64,000 nucleotides of DNA, taken from CAZLYK01 sp964563495. Lineage in GTDB: Bacteria > Acidobacteriota > Blastocatellia > RBC074. This document shows, in pieces, positions 53,653-64,000 of the stretch. The DNA lies in contig CAZLYK010000006.1 of assembly GCA_964563495.1 (NCBI GenBank), positions 1 to 64,000 of the forward strand, in the 5' to 3' direction. The position numbers and the translations under genes are program-made. The first letter of the stretch is position 1. Each line of letters begins with the position of its first letter. Under the pieces are notes generated by a model. It searched no databases. It was not told where the DNA came from and saw nothing but the letters and a program-made list of their open reading frames with translations.

Positions 53653-53760
53653 AAAGTAGACGGGATTAACAGGATTTAAAGAGGGTTAAACTAGATCATA
53701 GACAAACCAGAAAAACATCCTGTTCAATCCTCCTGAAATCCTGTTAATCCTGTCTGTATT
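53653..53760. repeat. CAGGATT-family inverted repeat (diverged)
   Basis: The left arm GTAGACGGGATTAACAGGAT (about 53656-53675) and the right arm ATCCTGTTAATCCTGTCTG (53738-53756) pair imperfectly around a long loop, in the divergent region of the multiheme locus. Confidence 0.75.
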
Positions 53761-53783
53761 AAAGATATCTCTAAAATCAATGA

Positions 53784-53858
53784 TTGACTTAATTTGAAAA
53801 GCTGTGTTATCAACCAAATATCTTTGAACGCGAGGCCACACTGTTGCTGTGGTTTTTT
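53784..53858 (+). promoter_or_regulatory. Candidate promoter with closely following terminator-like hairpin
   Basis: TTGACT (53784-53789) is followed after 18 bases by TATCAA (53808-53813). About 20 bases further on, CCACA (53836-53840) pairs with TGTGG (53848-53852), followed by a T run. This could be the porin/decaheme operon promoter with an attenuator. The remainder of 53522-53967 holds the repeat above and no clear gene. Confidence 0.35.
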
Positions 53859-53967
53859 AAGCCGTTTCTTGCTAGTGCCCTGCGTTGCCTAATTGCTCAC
53901 TCGTTCTCCCAGCTTTATCCCCTGACAGGCCGGTATTATTTTTGGCCGGGTTATTGGAGACAGATCA

Positions 53968-55953
53968 GTGCGAATTCGCATTTTTTCAGTGTTTCTTCTT
54001 CATCTTCTTCTTGCGTTCTGCCCGACGAGTGGTATTGCCCAGGAGCCGGCGAGCGGCTCAAAGCAGGCAACCGGCCAACTGGCCGACCAGATGGCTGAGC
54101 GACTGAAGAATCGGTTGCCGCAGGAGCTTTCGCAACTACCGGCGAAGAAGAATGCGCAACCATCCGCGCCGCTGCGAATCAAGCCGCCGGAGACGGCTGT
54201 CCAGCAAACAGAGAGGCCGAAGTTGCGGTTGCCGGAGGAGAGGCCGCTCGGAGCTTCGGGGCCGTCGCGAGACAGGCGCAAGCCGGCGACCGAGGACGCC
54301 GATTTTATCGTGATCCAGGACCGCTGGCGGATCGGCCTGCCTGAAGATCCGAGGTTTCGCAAAGGCGACATCTTCAATCCTTATCGTCAAAACGTCCTCA
54401 AAGGCGATTATCCAATCGCCGGCAACGACGTCTTTTTGAATATTACGCTCGCCAGCGAGAGCGATTTCAACGTCCGGCGGGTGCCGTTGCCGCAGGGTGT
54501 CAGTGCGCAGCTGCCGGGCAGTCTCGAGTTCTTCGGGCGCGGCCGCCAGGAAGCCTTCAATCAGAACTTCATCTTCTCGCTCGATCTTTTTCGCGGAGAT
54601 GCGTCGTTCAAACCCGTAGACTGGCGGTTCAAAGTCACCGGCATCGCCAATCTCAATCTGCTCAACGTGCGTGAGCGCGGGGTCACCAATGTCGACGTGC
54701 GCAGGGGGACGACGCGCTGGGACGGGTTCAACTCGATCGAAGAGGTCTTTTACGAATACCGGATCGGCGACACGCCGAGGATCTTTCCCTTCCTGCGCGG
54801 CAAAGGCAGTCGCGATGGCCGATCGCCCGCTTTCGATACGACCTCGATCCGCGTCGGGATACAGCCGTTCACCAGCGATTTCCGCGGCTTTATCTTCAGC
54901 GATGCGAACCTGGGAGCGCGCCTCTTCGGCAACTTTAGCTCGAACCGCTGGCAGTACAATCTGGCCTACTTCAATCTGCTCGAGAAAGAGACCAACAGCC
55001 AGCTCAATACCATCAATTTTGCCGAGACCAAATTTCGCAATCAATCGGTCTACATCGCCAATCTCTACCGCCAGGACACATTTGTGCTCGGCTACACGAC
55101 GCAGTTCAGCCTCCATTACAGCGATGACCGTGCGACGGTCGAATACGATCAGAACGGTTTTCTGGTCCGCCCGGCGAGGATCGGCACGGTTACACCGCAC
55201 CGCGTGCGCTCGGGTTATTTGGGCTGGACTGGAGACGGTCATTTCGGGCGTTACAATCTGACGCACGCGTTTTACCAGGCGATCGGGCGCGACACCTTCA
55301 ATCCACTGGCGCAGCGCGGGACGCGGATCAACGCCCAGATGGCCGCGGCCGAAGCCTCGGTCGACTATGATTGGCTGCGCTATCGAGTCGGGGTCTTTTA
55401 CACTTCCGGGGATTCCAAGCCGACTGACGGGACGGCGCGCGGGTTCGATGCGATCCTGGACAATCCGAACTTCGCCGGAGGGAGGTTCAGCTTCTGGAAC
55501 TCACAGGGGATTCGCCTGACGCAGACGTCGGTCGCGCTGGTCGAGCCGCGCAGCCTGATCCCCAGCTTGCGCACCAGCAAGCTGCAGGGCCAGGCAAACT
55601 TCGTCAATCCGGGTTTGACGCTCTACAACGCGGGGATCGATGTCGATCTCACGCCGAAGCTGCGCGGCTTCATTAATTACAATTATTTACGATTCAACCG
55701 CACCGAGCCGCTCGAGCTCTTGTTGTTCCAACCGGCCATTCGCCACGAGATCGGTCACGATCTCGGAGTCGGTTTTATCTACCGGCCGTTGTTGAACGAG
55801 AACATCGTCCTGATCGGCGGCGCCTCGGGTCTCAGACCCGGCCGAGGATTTACGGATATTTACAGCTCGAATTGCAACGGCCTTCCGGCCGGCTGCGGGG
55901 CGGGCAGCCCGACCCTCTGGTCGGCTTTCGTGACCTTGAAATTCGTTTATTGA
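53968..55953 (+). CDS. Outer-membrane beta-barrel protein, candidate porin of a porin-cytochrome conduit
   Basis: The 661-residue protein has a signal peptide (about 1-24, ending GIAQ) and a Pro/Arg-rich linker. The rest is long and rich in alternating aromatic and polar strands and ends with an aromatic residue (FVTLKFVY), as outer-membrane barrels do. No TonB plug is seen. GTG start with GGAGA upstream. Its stop is eight bases before the decaheme cytochrome gene, so the two form one unit. By analogy with MtrB-type porins, which hold a multiheme cytochrome across the outer membrane, it may be the barrel of an electron conduit. It has no obvious sequence match to MtrB, so this is contextual inference. 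Confidence 0.72.
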   Translation: MRIRIFSVFLLHLLLAFCPTSGIAQEPASGSKQATGQLADQMAERLKNRLPQELSQLPAKKNAQPSAPLRIKPPETAVQQTERPKLRLPEERPLGASGPSRDRRKPATEDADFIVIQDRWRIGLPEDPRFRKGDIFNPYRQNVLKGDYPIAGNDVFLNITLASESDFNVRRVPLPQGVSAQLPGSLEFFGRGRQEAFNQNFIFSLDLFRGDASFKPVDWRFKVTGIANLNLLNVRERGVTNVDVRRGTTRWDGFNSIEEVFYEYRIGDTPRIFPFLRGKGSRDGRSPAFDTTSIRVGIQPFTSDFRGFIFSDANLGARLFGNFSSNRWQYNLAYFNLLEKETNSQLNTINFAETKFRNQSVYIANLYRQDTFVLGYTTQFSLHYSDDRATVEYDQNGFLVRPARIGTVTPHRVRSGYLGWTGDGHFGRYNLTHAFYQAIGRDTFNPLAQRGTRINAQMAAAEASVDYDWLRYRVGVFYTSGDSKPTDGTARGFDAILDNPNFAGGRFSFWNSQGIRLTQTSVALVEPRSLIPSLRTSKLQGQANFVNPGLTLYNAGIDVDLTPKLRGFINYNYLRFNRTEPLELLLFQPAIRHEIGHDLGVGFIYRPLLNENIVLIGGASGLRPGRGFTDIYSSNCNGLPAGCGAGSPTLWSAFVTLKFVY

Positions 55954-55961
55954 ACAGACAA

Positions 55962-59843
<3,882 letters not shown>

Positions 59844-59853
59844 AATAGACAGG

Positions 59854-60837
59854 ATGAGCTTAATCGAAGTTCGCCAGCTCAAGACCTACTTTGCGACCAA
59901 ACGCGGCGAGGTCCGCTCGGTCGACGACGTCTCGTTGGCCATCGAACCGGGTGAGACGCTGAGCCTGGTCGGCGAATCCGGATGCGGTAAATCGGTGACG
60001 GCGCTTTCGATCATGCGCCTGGTTTCGTCGCCGGGGCGAATCGTCGGCGGAGCGATTATCTTTGAAGGACGCAATCTGCTCGAATTGAGCGAAGGTCAGA
60101 TGCGCCGGATGCGCGGCGATGATATCGCCATGATCTTTCAGGATCCGATGACTTCGCTCAATCCGGTTTATACCGTCGGCGAGCAGATCGCCGAGGCGAT
60201 CAGGCTGCATCGCAAGGTCTCCAAACGCGAGGCCTGGAATCAGGCGATCGAGGGCATGCGCGATGTTTCAATACCGGCGCCCGAAGTCCGCGCGAAAACC
60301 TATCCGCACGAGATGTCCGGAGGCATGCGCCAGCGGGTCATGATCGCCATGGCTCTGGCTTGTGACCCGAAGCTCCTGATCGCCGACGAGCCGACGACTG
60401 CGCTCGATGTGACGATCCAGGCGCAGATCCTCGATCTTTTGACCGAATTGCGCGAGAAGAGGAACCTCGCCATCCTGCTCATCACCCACGATCTGGGGGT
60501 CGTCGCCGAGACCTCCGATCGCGTCGCGGTCATGTATGCCGGAAAGATCGTCGAAGAGGCGTCCGTCAAAGAGGTCTTCAGCCAACCGAGACATCCATAC
60601 ACCGAAGGACTGCTCCGCGCCGTGCCGCGGCTGGATGAGTCCAGCCAAGAGAAGAAGAAGCGGTTGCTGACGATCGAGGGCGTAGTCCCGAACCCGTTGG
60701 ATCTCCCGCCGGGTTGCCGGTTTGCACCGCGTTGCCCGCACGCCCGCGAGGAATGCGGCGCGAGCGAGATCGAATTGATGCCGATCGGATCTCATCATGC
60801 AACCCGCTGCATTCGGGCCGGAGAGATTTACGGATAG
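59854..60837 (+). CDS. Oligopeptide/dipeptide ABC transporter ATPase (OppD/DppD type)
   Basis: About 327 residues: Walker A GESGCGKS (residues 40-47), signature MSGGMRQRV, Walker B LLIADEPT, switch histidine in LLITHDLG, and the C-terminal oligopeptide-ABC extension with cysteines (PPGCRFAPRCPHAREEC, HHATRC), which in this family can hold an iron-sulfur cluster. It pairs with the OppF-type ATPase 12 bases downstream. No permease or binding-protein gene lies in the window. The ATG at 59854 is part of a CAGGATT repeat (AATAGACAGGATG), so the repeat appears to supply the start codon. Confidence 0.9.
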   Translation: MSLIEVRQLKTYFATKRGEVRSVDDVSLAIEPGETLSLVGESGCGKSVTALSIMRLVSSPGRIVGGAIIFEGRNLLELSEGQMRRMRGDDIAMIFQDPMTSLNPVYTVGEQIAEAIRLHRKVSKREAWNQAIEGMRDVSIPAPEVRAKTYPHEMSGGMRQRVMIAMALACDPKLLIADEPTTALDVTIQAQILDLLTELREKRNLAILLITHDLGVVAETSDRVAVMYAGKIVEEASVKEVFSQPRHPYTEGLLRAVPRLDESSQEKKKRLLTIEGVVPNPLDLPPGCRFAPRCPHAREECGASEIELMPIGSHHATRCIRAGEIYG

Positions 60838-60849
60838 ACGGGATTTTCT

Positions 60850-61797
60850 ATGCCCCTAGTCGAAGTCGAAGACCTGAAAAAACACTTTCCCGCGGCGCAT
60901 AAACAGGTTGTTCGCGCAGTCGACGGAGTCTCATTTTCGATCCGGCAAGGCGAAACTCTGGGTCTGGTCGGCGAATCGGGCTGCGGCAAGACTACCATCG
61001 GGCGCTGCCTGCTCAGATTGATCGAGCCGACGAGCGGCGACATTCGCTTCGATGACCTGCATCTGCAGGAGCTTGGGCGAGCGGATCTACGCGAGCTGCG
61101 TCGCCGCATGCAGATCATCTTTCAGGACCCTTATTCATCTCTCAATCCGCGCATGAAAGTCGGTCAGATCATCGGCGAACCGCTGGTGATCCACCGGCTC
61201 GGCGGAAAGGTGGAGCGCCGGGAAAGGGTGGTTGAGCTTTTAAGCGTGGTCGGTCTGGATCCGGCGTATGCCGATCGTTATCCTCATCAATTCAGCGGCG
61301 GGCAACGCCAGCGCATAGGCATCGCCCGGGCGCTGGCGTTGAACCCCGACTTTATCGTCGCGGATGAGCCGGTATCCGCCCTGGATGTCTCGGTCCAGGC
61401 CCAGATCGTCAACCTGCTTCAGGATCTGCAGGAGAAGTTCGGCCTGACCTATCTCTTCATCTCGCACGGACTGGCGGTGGTCAAACATATCTCTACCCGA
61501 GTCGGGGTCATGTATCTGGGGAAGCTGGTCGAGCTCGCCTCCTCCGAAGAGATTTACGCCAAGCCATCGCACCCCTACACACAGGCGCTGCTCGCCGCAA
61601 TCCCGGTGACCGACCCCGAAGAAAAGCCGGCGAGGGGGACTAGATTGGGCGGGGACGTGCCGACGCCTCTCAACCCGCCCCCCGGATGCCGCTTCCACAC
61701 CCGCTGCCCTCACGCCATGGCCAGGTGCAGGGTCGAAGAGCCTCAATTAAAGGAAATTTCGGCGGGTCACTGGGCGGCGTGTTTTCTTCACGAATAA
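60850..61797 (+). CDS. Oligopeptide/dipeptide ABC transporter ATPase (OppF/DppF type)
   Basis: The 315-residue protein has Walker A GESGCGKT (residues 41-48), signature FSGGQRQRI, Walker B FIVADEPVSALD, the switch HGLA and the oligopeptide C-terminal extension with cysteines (PPGCRFHTRCPHAMARC). It forms a heterodimer with the OppD-type protein encoded immediately upstream and energises peptide or nickel-type import, presumably through permeases encoded elsewhere. A degenerate CAGGATT motif (GGATAGACGGGATTTTC) lies in the 12-base junction. Confidence 0.92.
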   Translation: MPLVEVEDLKKHFPAAHKQVVRAVDGVSFSIRQGETLGLVGESGCGKTTIGRCLLRLIEPTSGDIRFDDLHLQELGRADLRELRRRMQIIFQDPYSSLNPRMKVGQIIGEPLVIHRLGGKVERRERVVELLSVVGLDPAYADRYPHQFSGGQRQRIGIARALALNPDFIVADEPVSALDVSVQAQIVNLLQDLQEKFGLTYLFISHGLAVVKHISTRVGVMYLGKLVELASSEEIYAKPSHPYTQALLAAIPVTDPEEKPARGTRLGGDVPTPLNPPPGCRFHTRCPHAMARCRVEEPQLKEISAGHWAACFLHE

Positions 61798-61910
61798 GCG
61801 GTAATATCTCTCTCTCCGTATCAACAAGTTTTCAGAGTTCAGCGTTAAGTCGTCAGTTGTGCACGGGCCTCCGTCAGAAGCCCCCAACCAGCCTTTAACC
61901 AGGAGGAACT

Positions 61911-62693
61911 ATGAATCCGGAACTGAGCTACGCTTCTCAACCCGAAAATGTAACCCCGGAGCCGACACCGCAAGGGTTTTTCAATCGTCTCGTCGGCGTC
62001 TACTTCTCCCCCGGAGAGACCTTCGCCGAGATCGGTCGCGCCCCACGGATAATTGTCCCGATGATCGTGCTGCTCATCTGTGTGATCGTCGGGGTCATGA
62101 TCACATTTAGCCGGCTGCCGATGGACAAGCTCATGACTCAGCGAATCGATGATGCCGTTCAATCCGGGCAGCTCAACCAGGAGCAGGCCGATCGCCAGCG
62201 CGAACAGATGGCCAAGATGGCGCCGTTTATGAAAATCGGCGGACCGATTATCGCCGCGATCTCGATCGTAGTGATCACCCTGATCATCGCCGGAATAGCC
62301 AAATTGGTCAGCATGATGATGGGAATCGAGAATGGCTTTATGCCGCTCTGGGCGGTGGCGATCTATACTACACTGGCCGTCTCGATCATCTCCTCGATCC
62401 TCTTTATCATCCTGCTCTTCCTCAAGCCTGCCGATGAGTTCGACCTCAACAATCCACTCGGGTCAAACCTCGCGGCGTTGCTCTCGATGGTCGGAGCAGG
62501 CGAGCTGCCGAAATTTCTCAAAGGCCTGCTGACCTACGTCGATGTGTTCTATATCTGGAAGATCATCCTGCTCGGGATCGGGTTCGCCGCCGTCTCGCGT
62601 AAGCTGAAGACCTCGACCTCGATCGTTGTCACTTCAATCGTCGCCCTGGTTTTCGCCCTCGCCGGCGCCGCCTGGACATCGATGTTTGGTTAA
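61911..62693 (+). CDS. YIP1-family membrane protein
   Basis: The 260-residue protein belongs to the bacterial YIP1/DUF1282 group: an N-terminal FFNRLVGVYFSPGETFAEI motif, about five membrane helices (IIVPMIVLLICVIVGVMI, IIAAISIVVITLIIAG, LWAVAIYTTLAVSIISSIL, ILLGIGFAAVSRKL, VVTSIVALVFALAGAAW) and a charged coiled segment (QLNQEQADRQREQMAKM) between the first two. AGGAGGAAC gives a strong ribosome binding site. The family is common in Acidobacteria; its function is unknown. It is followed by a terminator and is separate from the ABC genes by 113 bases. Confidence 0.88.
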   Translation: MNPELSYASQPENVTPEPTPQGFFNRLVGVYFSPGETFAEIGRAPRIIVPMIVLLICVIVGVMITFSRLPMDKLMTQRIDDAVQSGQLNQEQADRQREQMAKMAPFMKIGGPIIAAISIVVITLIIAGIAKLVSMMMGIENGFMPLWAVAIYTTLAVSIISSILFIILLFLKPADEFDLNNPLGSNLAALLSMVGAGELPKFLKGLLTYVDVFYIWKIILLGIGFAAVSRKLKTSTSIVVTSIVALVFALAGAAWTSMFG

Positions 62694-62698
62694 AAAAT

Positions 62699-62745
62699 AG
62701 AGGGGATCGATAAGACGCCGCCTTGTCAATCCCCTCTGTTTTTTT
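62699..62745 (+). terminator. Rho-independent terminator after the YIP1 gene
   Basis: AGAGGGGAT (62699-62707) pairs with ATCCCCTCT (62729-62737), extended by partial pairing of GATAAG with CTTGTC, and is followed by a run of seven T. The arms look like a remodelled CAGGATT repeat (AATAGAGGGGAT). Confidence 0.88.
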
Positions 62746-62767
62746 GTGCTGAGAAAGGACTGGTTTT

Positions 62768-64000
62768 ATGTGGAGTCAAAAGCGAGCGGTCAGAAGCGCG
62801 CCGGTCTATGATGTCGTCATTGTCGGATCGGGCGCCGCCGGGGGTACCGCAGCCTGGGTGCTGGTTCAGGCCGGGTTGAAAGTCGCCATGCTCGAAGCCG
62901 GGCCGCTGCGCAAACACCTGGTCGATTTTCCCTATCACGAACCTTTCCCATACGATGATCCTTATCGCGGTCTGAAAGGCGAGCTGTCGAAGAGCGAAGA
63001 GTTCAAGAAAAAGTATTCGCTCACCGGCAGCTCACCCGATGAGCCATACACTACGCCCGAAAAGATGCCTTACGAATGGTTCAGGGCGCGCAACGTCGGC
63101 GGGCGCACCATGTTCTGGGGACGATTCGCGAACCGCTTCAACGAAACGGACTTCAAAGCCTATTCGACCGACGGTCAAGGCAAGGACTGGCCGGTCACAT
63201 ATCAGGAGATCGCGCCCTATTACGACAAGGCCGAGATCTTCATGGGAGTCTGCGGAGCCAAAGAGAACCACCCAGACCTGCCCGATGCCGATAACTTCCT
63301 GCCCCCGGCGGCCTATAAATGCTCCGACGTGGTGATCAAGAGCGCGGCCGAGAAGGTCGGGCTGCGCACGATTCGCGTCCGCCGAGCGATGCTGACCAAG
63401 CCTTACAACGGCTACGCCGCCTGCCACTACTGCAACGGCTGTGATGACGGCTGCGAATCGCATTCGTTCTATAATTCGGCTTTCCGCCAGGTCGTCCCTT
63501 TGATCCAGAAATATCCGAAGAACTTCATGCTGATCCCCAACGCCATGGCGGACAAGATCAATCTCAACGCCAGGGGGCTGGCGAGCGGCGTCAGTTATAT
63601 CGACAAGGCGACCGGTAAGAGCCGCGAAGTCAAAGCCCGCTCGGTCATGGTCGCCTGCGGCACGCTCGAAACCACGCGGTTGCTGCTCTTGTCGGGGATC
63701 GCCAATTCGAGCGGCATGGTCGGGAAGAACTTTATGGAGCACCTGGATGTCGGCGCTCAGGCCTATTTCCCCGAGCTTTTCTGGAAAGACCGCGAGGCGG
63801 GGGACGGCATTGGCGGTTCGCACATCGTCATTCCCTGGTTCGGCTATTTCCGTCCGAACGAAAAGCGCGACTTCGTCCGCGGCTTCCAGATCGAACCGTC
63901 ATCGCGCATCCGTATGCGGCCGGATAAGAACGCCAAAAACATTCCCGGTTTCGGCAGCCAGTTCAAGCGCGAGGTGCGCAAATGGACCGGCGCCCGCGTC
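62768..64000 (+). CDS. GMC-family flavin oxidoreductase (3' end beyond window)
   Basis: An open frame begins at the ATG at 62768 (AAAGGA upstream) and runs 411 codons to the window end without a stop. The N-terminus has the FAD-binding motif VVIVGSGAAGG (residues 17-26) and a downstream LEAGP, then the GMC segment ARNVGGRTMFWGRFANR. A cysteine cluster C-x2-C-x2-C-x3-C lies at residues 219-229 (CHYCNGCDDGC), as in membrane dehydrogenase-type GMC proteins that carry an iron-sulfur cluster. It probably oxidises an alcohol or sugar and passes electrons to a cytochrome or membrane subunit encoded beyond the window. There is no Tat or Sec signal at this start. Confidence 0.87.
   Translation, partial: MWSQKRAVRSAPVYDVVIVGSGAAGGTAAWVLVQAGLKVAMLEAGPLRKHLVDFPYHEPFPYDDPYRGLKGELSKSEEFKKKYSLTGSSPDEPYTTPEKMPYEWFRARNVGGRTMFWGRFANRFNETDFKAYSTDGQGKDWPVTYQEIAPYYDKAEIFMGVCGAKENHPDLPDADNFLPPAAYKCSDVVIKSAAEKVGLRTIRVRRAMLTKPYNGYAACHYCNGCDDGCESHSFYNSAFRQVVPLIQKYPKNFMLIPNAMADKINLNARGLASGVSYIDKATGKSREVKARSVMVACGTLETTRLLLLSGIANSSGMVGKNFMEHLDVGAQAYFPELFWKDREAGDGIGGSHIVIPWFGYFRPNEKRDFVRGFQIEPSSRIRMRPDKNAKNIPGFGSQFKREVRKWTGARV

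Noticed and set aside
53761..53967. c-di-GMP (GEMM) riboswitch upstream of the multiheme operon
   Set aside because: Considered because such riboswitches precede cytochrome genes in Geobacter, but the conserved GEMM core is not present.
54136..55266. Leftward 376-codon frame opposite the outer-membrane barrel gene
   Set aside because: Antisense shadow with no recognisable domain; the forward frame has a signal peptide, ribosome binding site and barrel C-terminus.

Overview
The window reads as chromosomal DNA of a GC-rich, didermous bacterium, most likely an acidobacterium of the Blastocatellia type. This is inferred from gene families, not a database search. The markers are two very large Oar-like TonB receptors with N-terminal carboxypeptidase-regulatory domains, VWFA-related proteins of the kind expanded in Acidobacteria, a TIGR03437-like domain, CRTAC1/FG-GAP proteins, many CXXCH cytochromes and TPR proteins. 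There is no phage, integrase or IS element; the accessory DNA consists of short, non-coding, palindrome-rich repeats.

Layout. 1-474: repeat-filled DNA with a possible gene remnant. 475-7265: a Tat-exported sugar isomerase-like protein and a membrane-anchored regulator divergent from an Oar-type receptor. 7.5-12.9 kb: TPR, heptaheme cytochrome c, CRTAC1 and TPR genes, convergent with a leftward block (20.2-13.1 kb) of two VWA proteins, a TPR membrane protein, a small acidic protein and a second CRTAC1 protein. 20.3-20.5 kb: tRNA-Val and tRNA-Asp. 20.7-23.4 kb: moeA, moaC and a CheR-like methyltransferase. 26.4-23.4 kb (leftward): esterase, dapD, a dapE-like M20 peptidase and a small protein. 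26.7-31.1 kb: second Oar-type receptor and a secreted protein. 36.9-31.4 kb (leftward): cobalamin riboswitch, terminator, then btuF-btuC-btuD-btuB, a complete B12 uptake unit. 37.2-48.8 kb: nucleotide-sugar dehydrogenase, GH63-like glycosidase, GNAT, a radical SAM/glycosyltransferase/SDR operon, an orphan DNA methyltransferase with a DUF4230 protein, an EamA exporter and a response regulator. 48.9-59.8 kb: a divergent multiheme locus with two nonaheme cytochromes and a TIGR03437-GlcG/GlcG fusion on one side, and an outer-membrane beta-barrel plus a decaheme cytochrome with a C-terminal LVIVD-type propeller on the other. 59.8-64 kb: two Opp/Dpp ATPases, a YIP1-family protein and a GMC oxidoreductase cut by the window end.

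Two things stand out. First, the beta-barrel/decaheme-propeller pair beside two nonaheme cytochromes looks like a trans-outer-membrane electron conduit with an uncommon architecture. Second, a family of CAGGATT-based repeats sits at many gene ends. It forms perfect inverted repeats of up to 43 bp between convergent genes and gives six unrelated proteins the same C-terminal tail (NRQD-stop). In two places it brackets a composite three-hairpin element whose copies differ by compensated base-pair changes.
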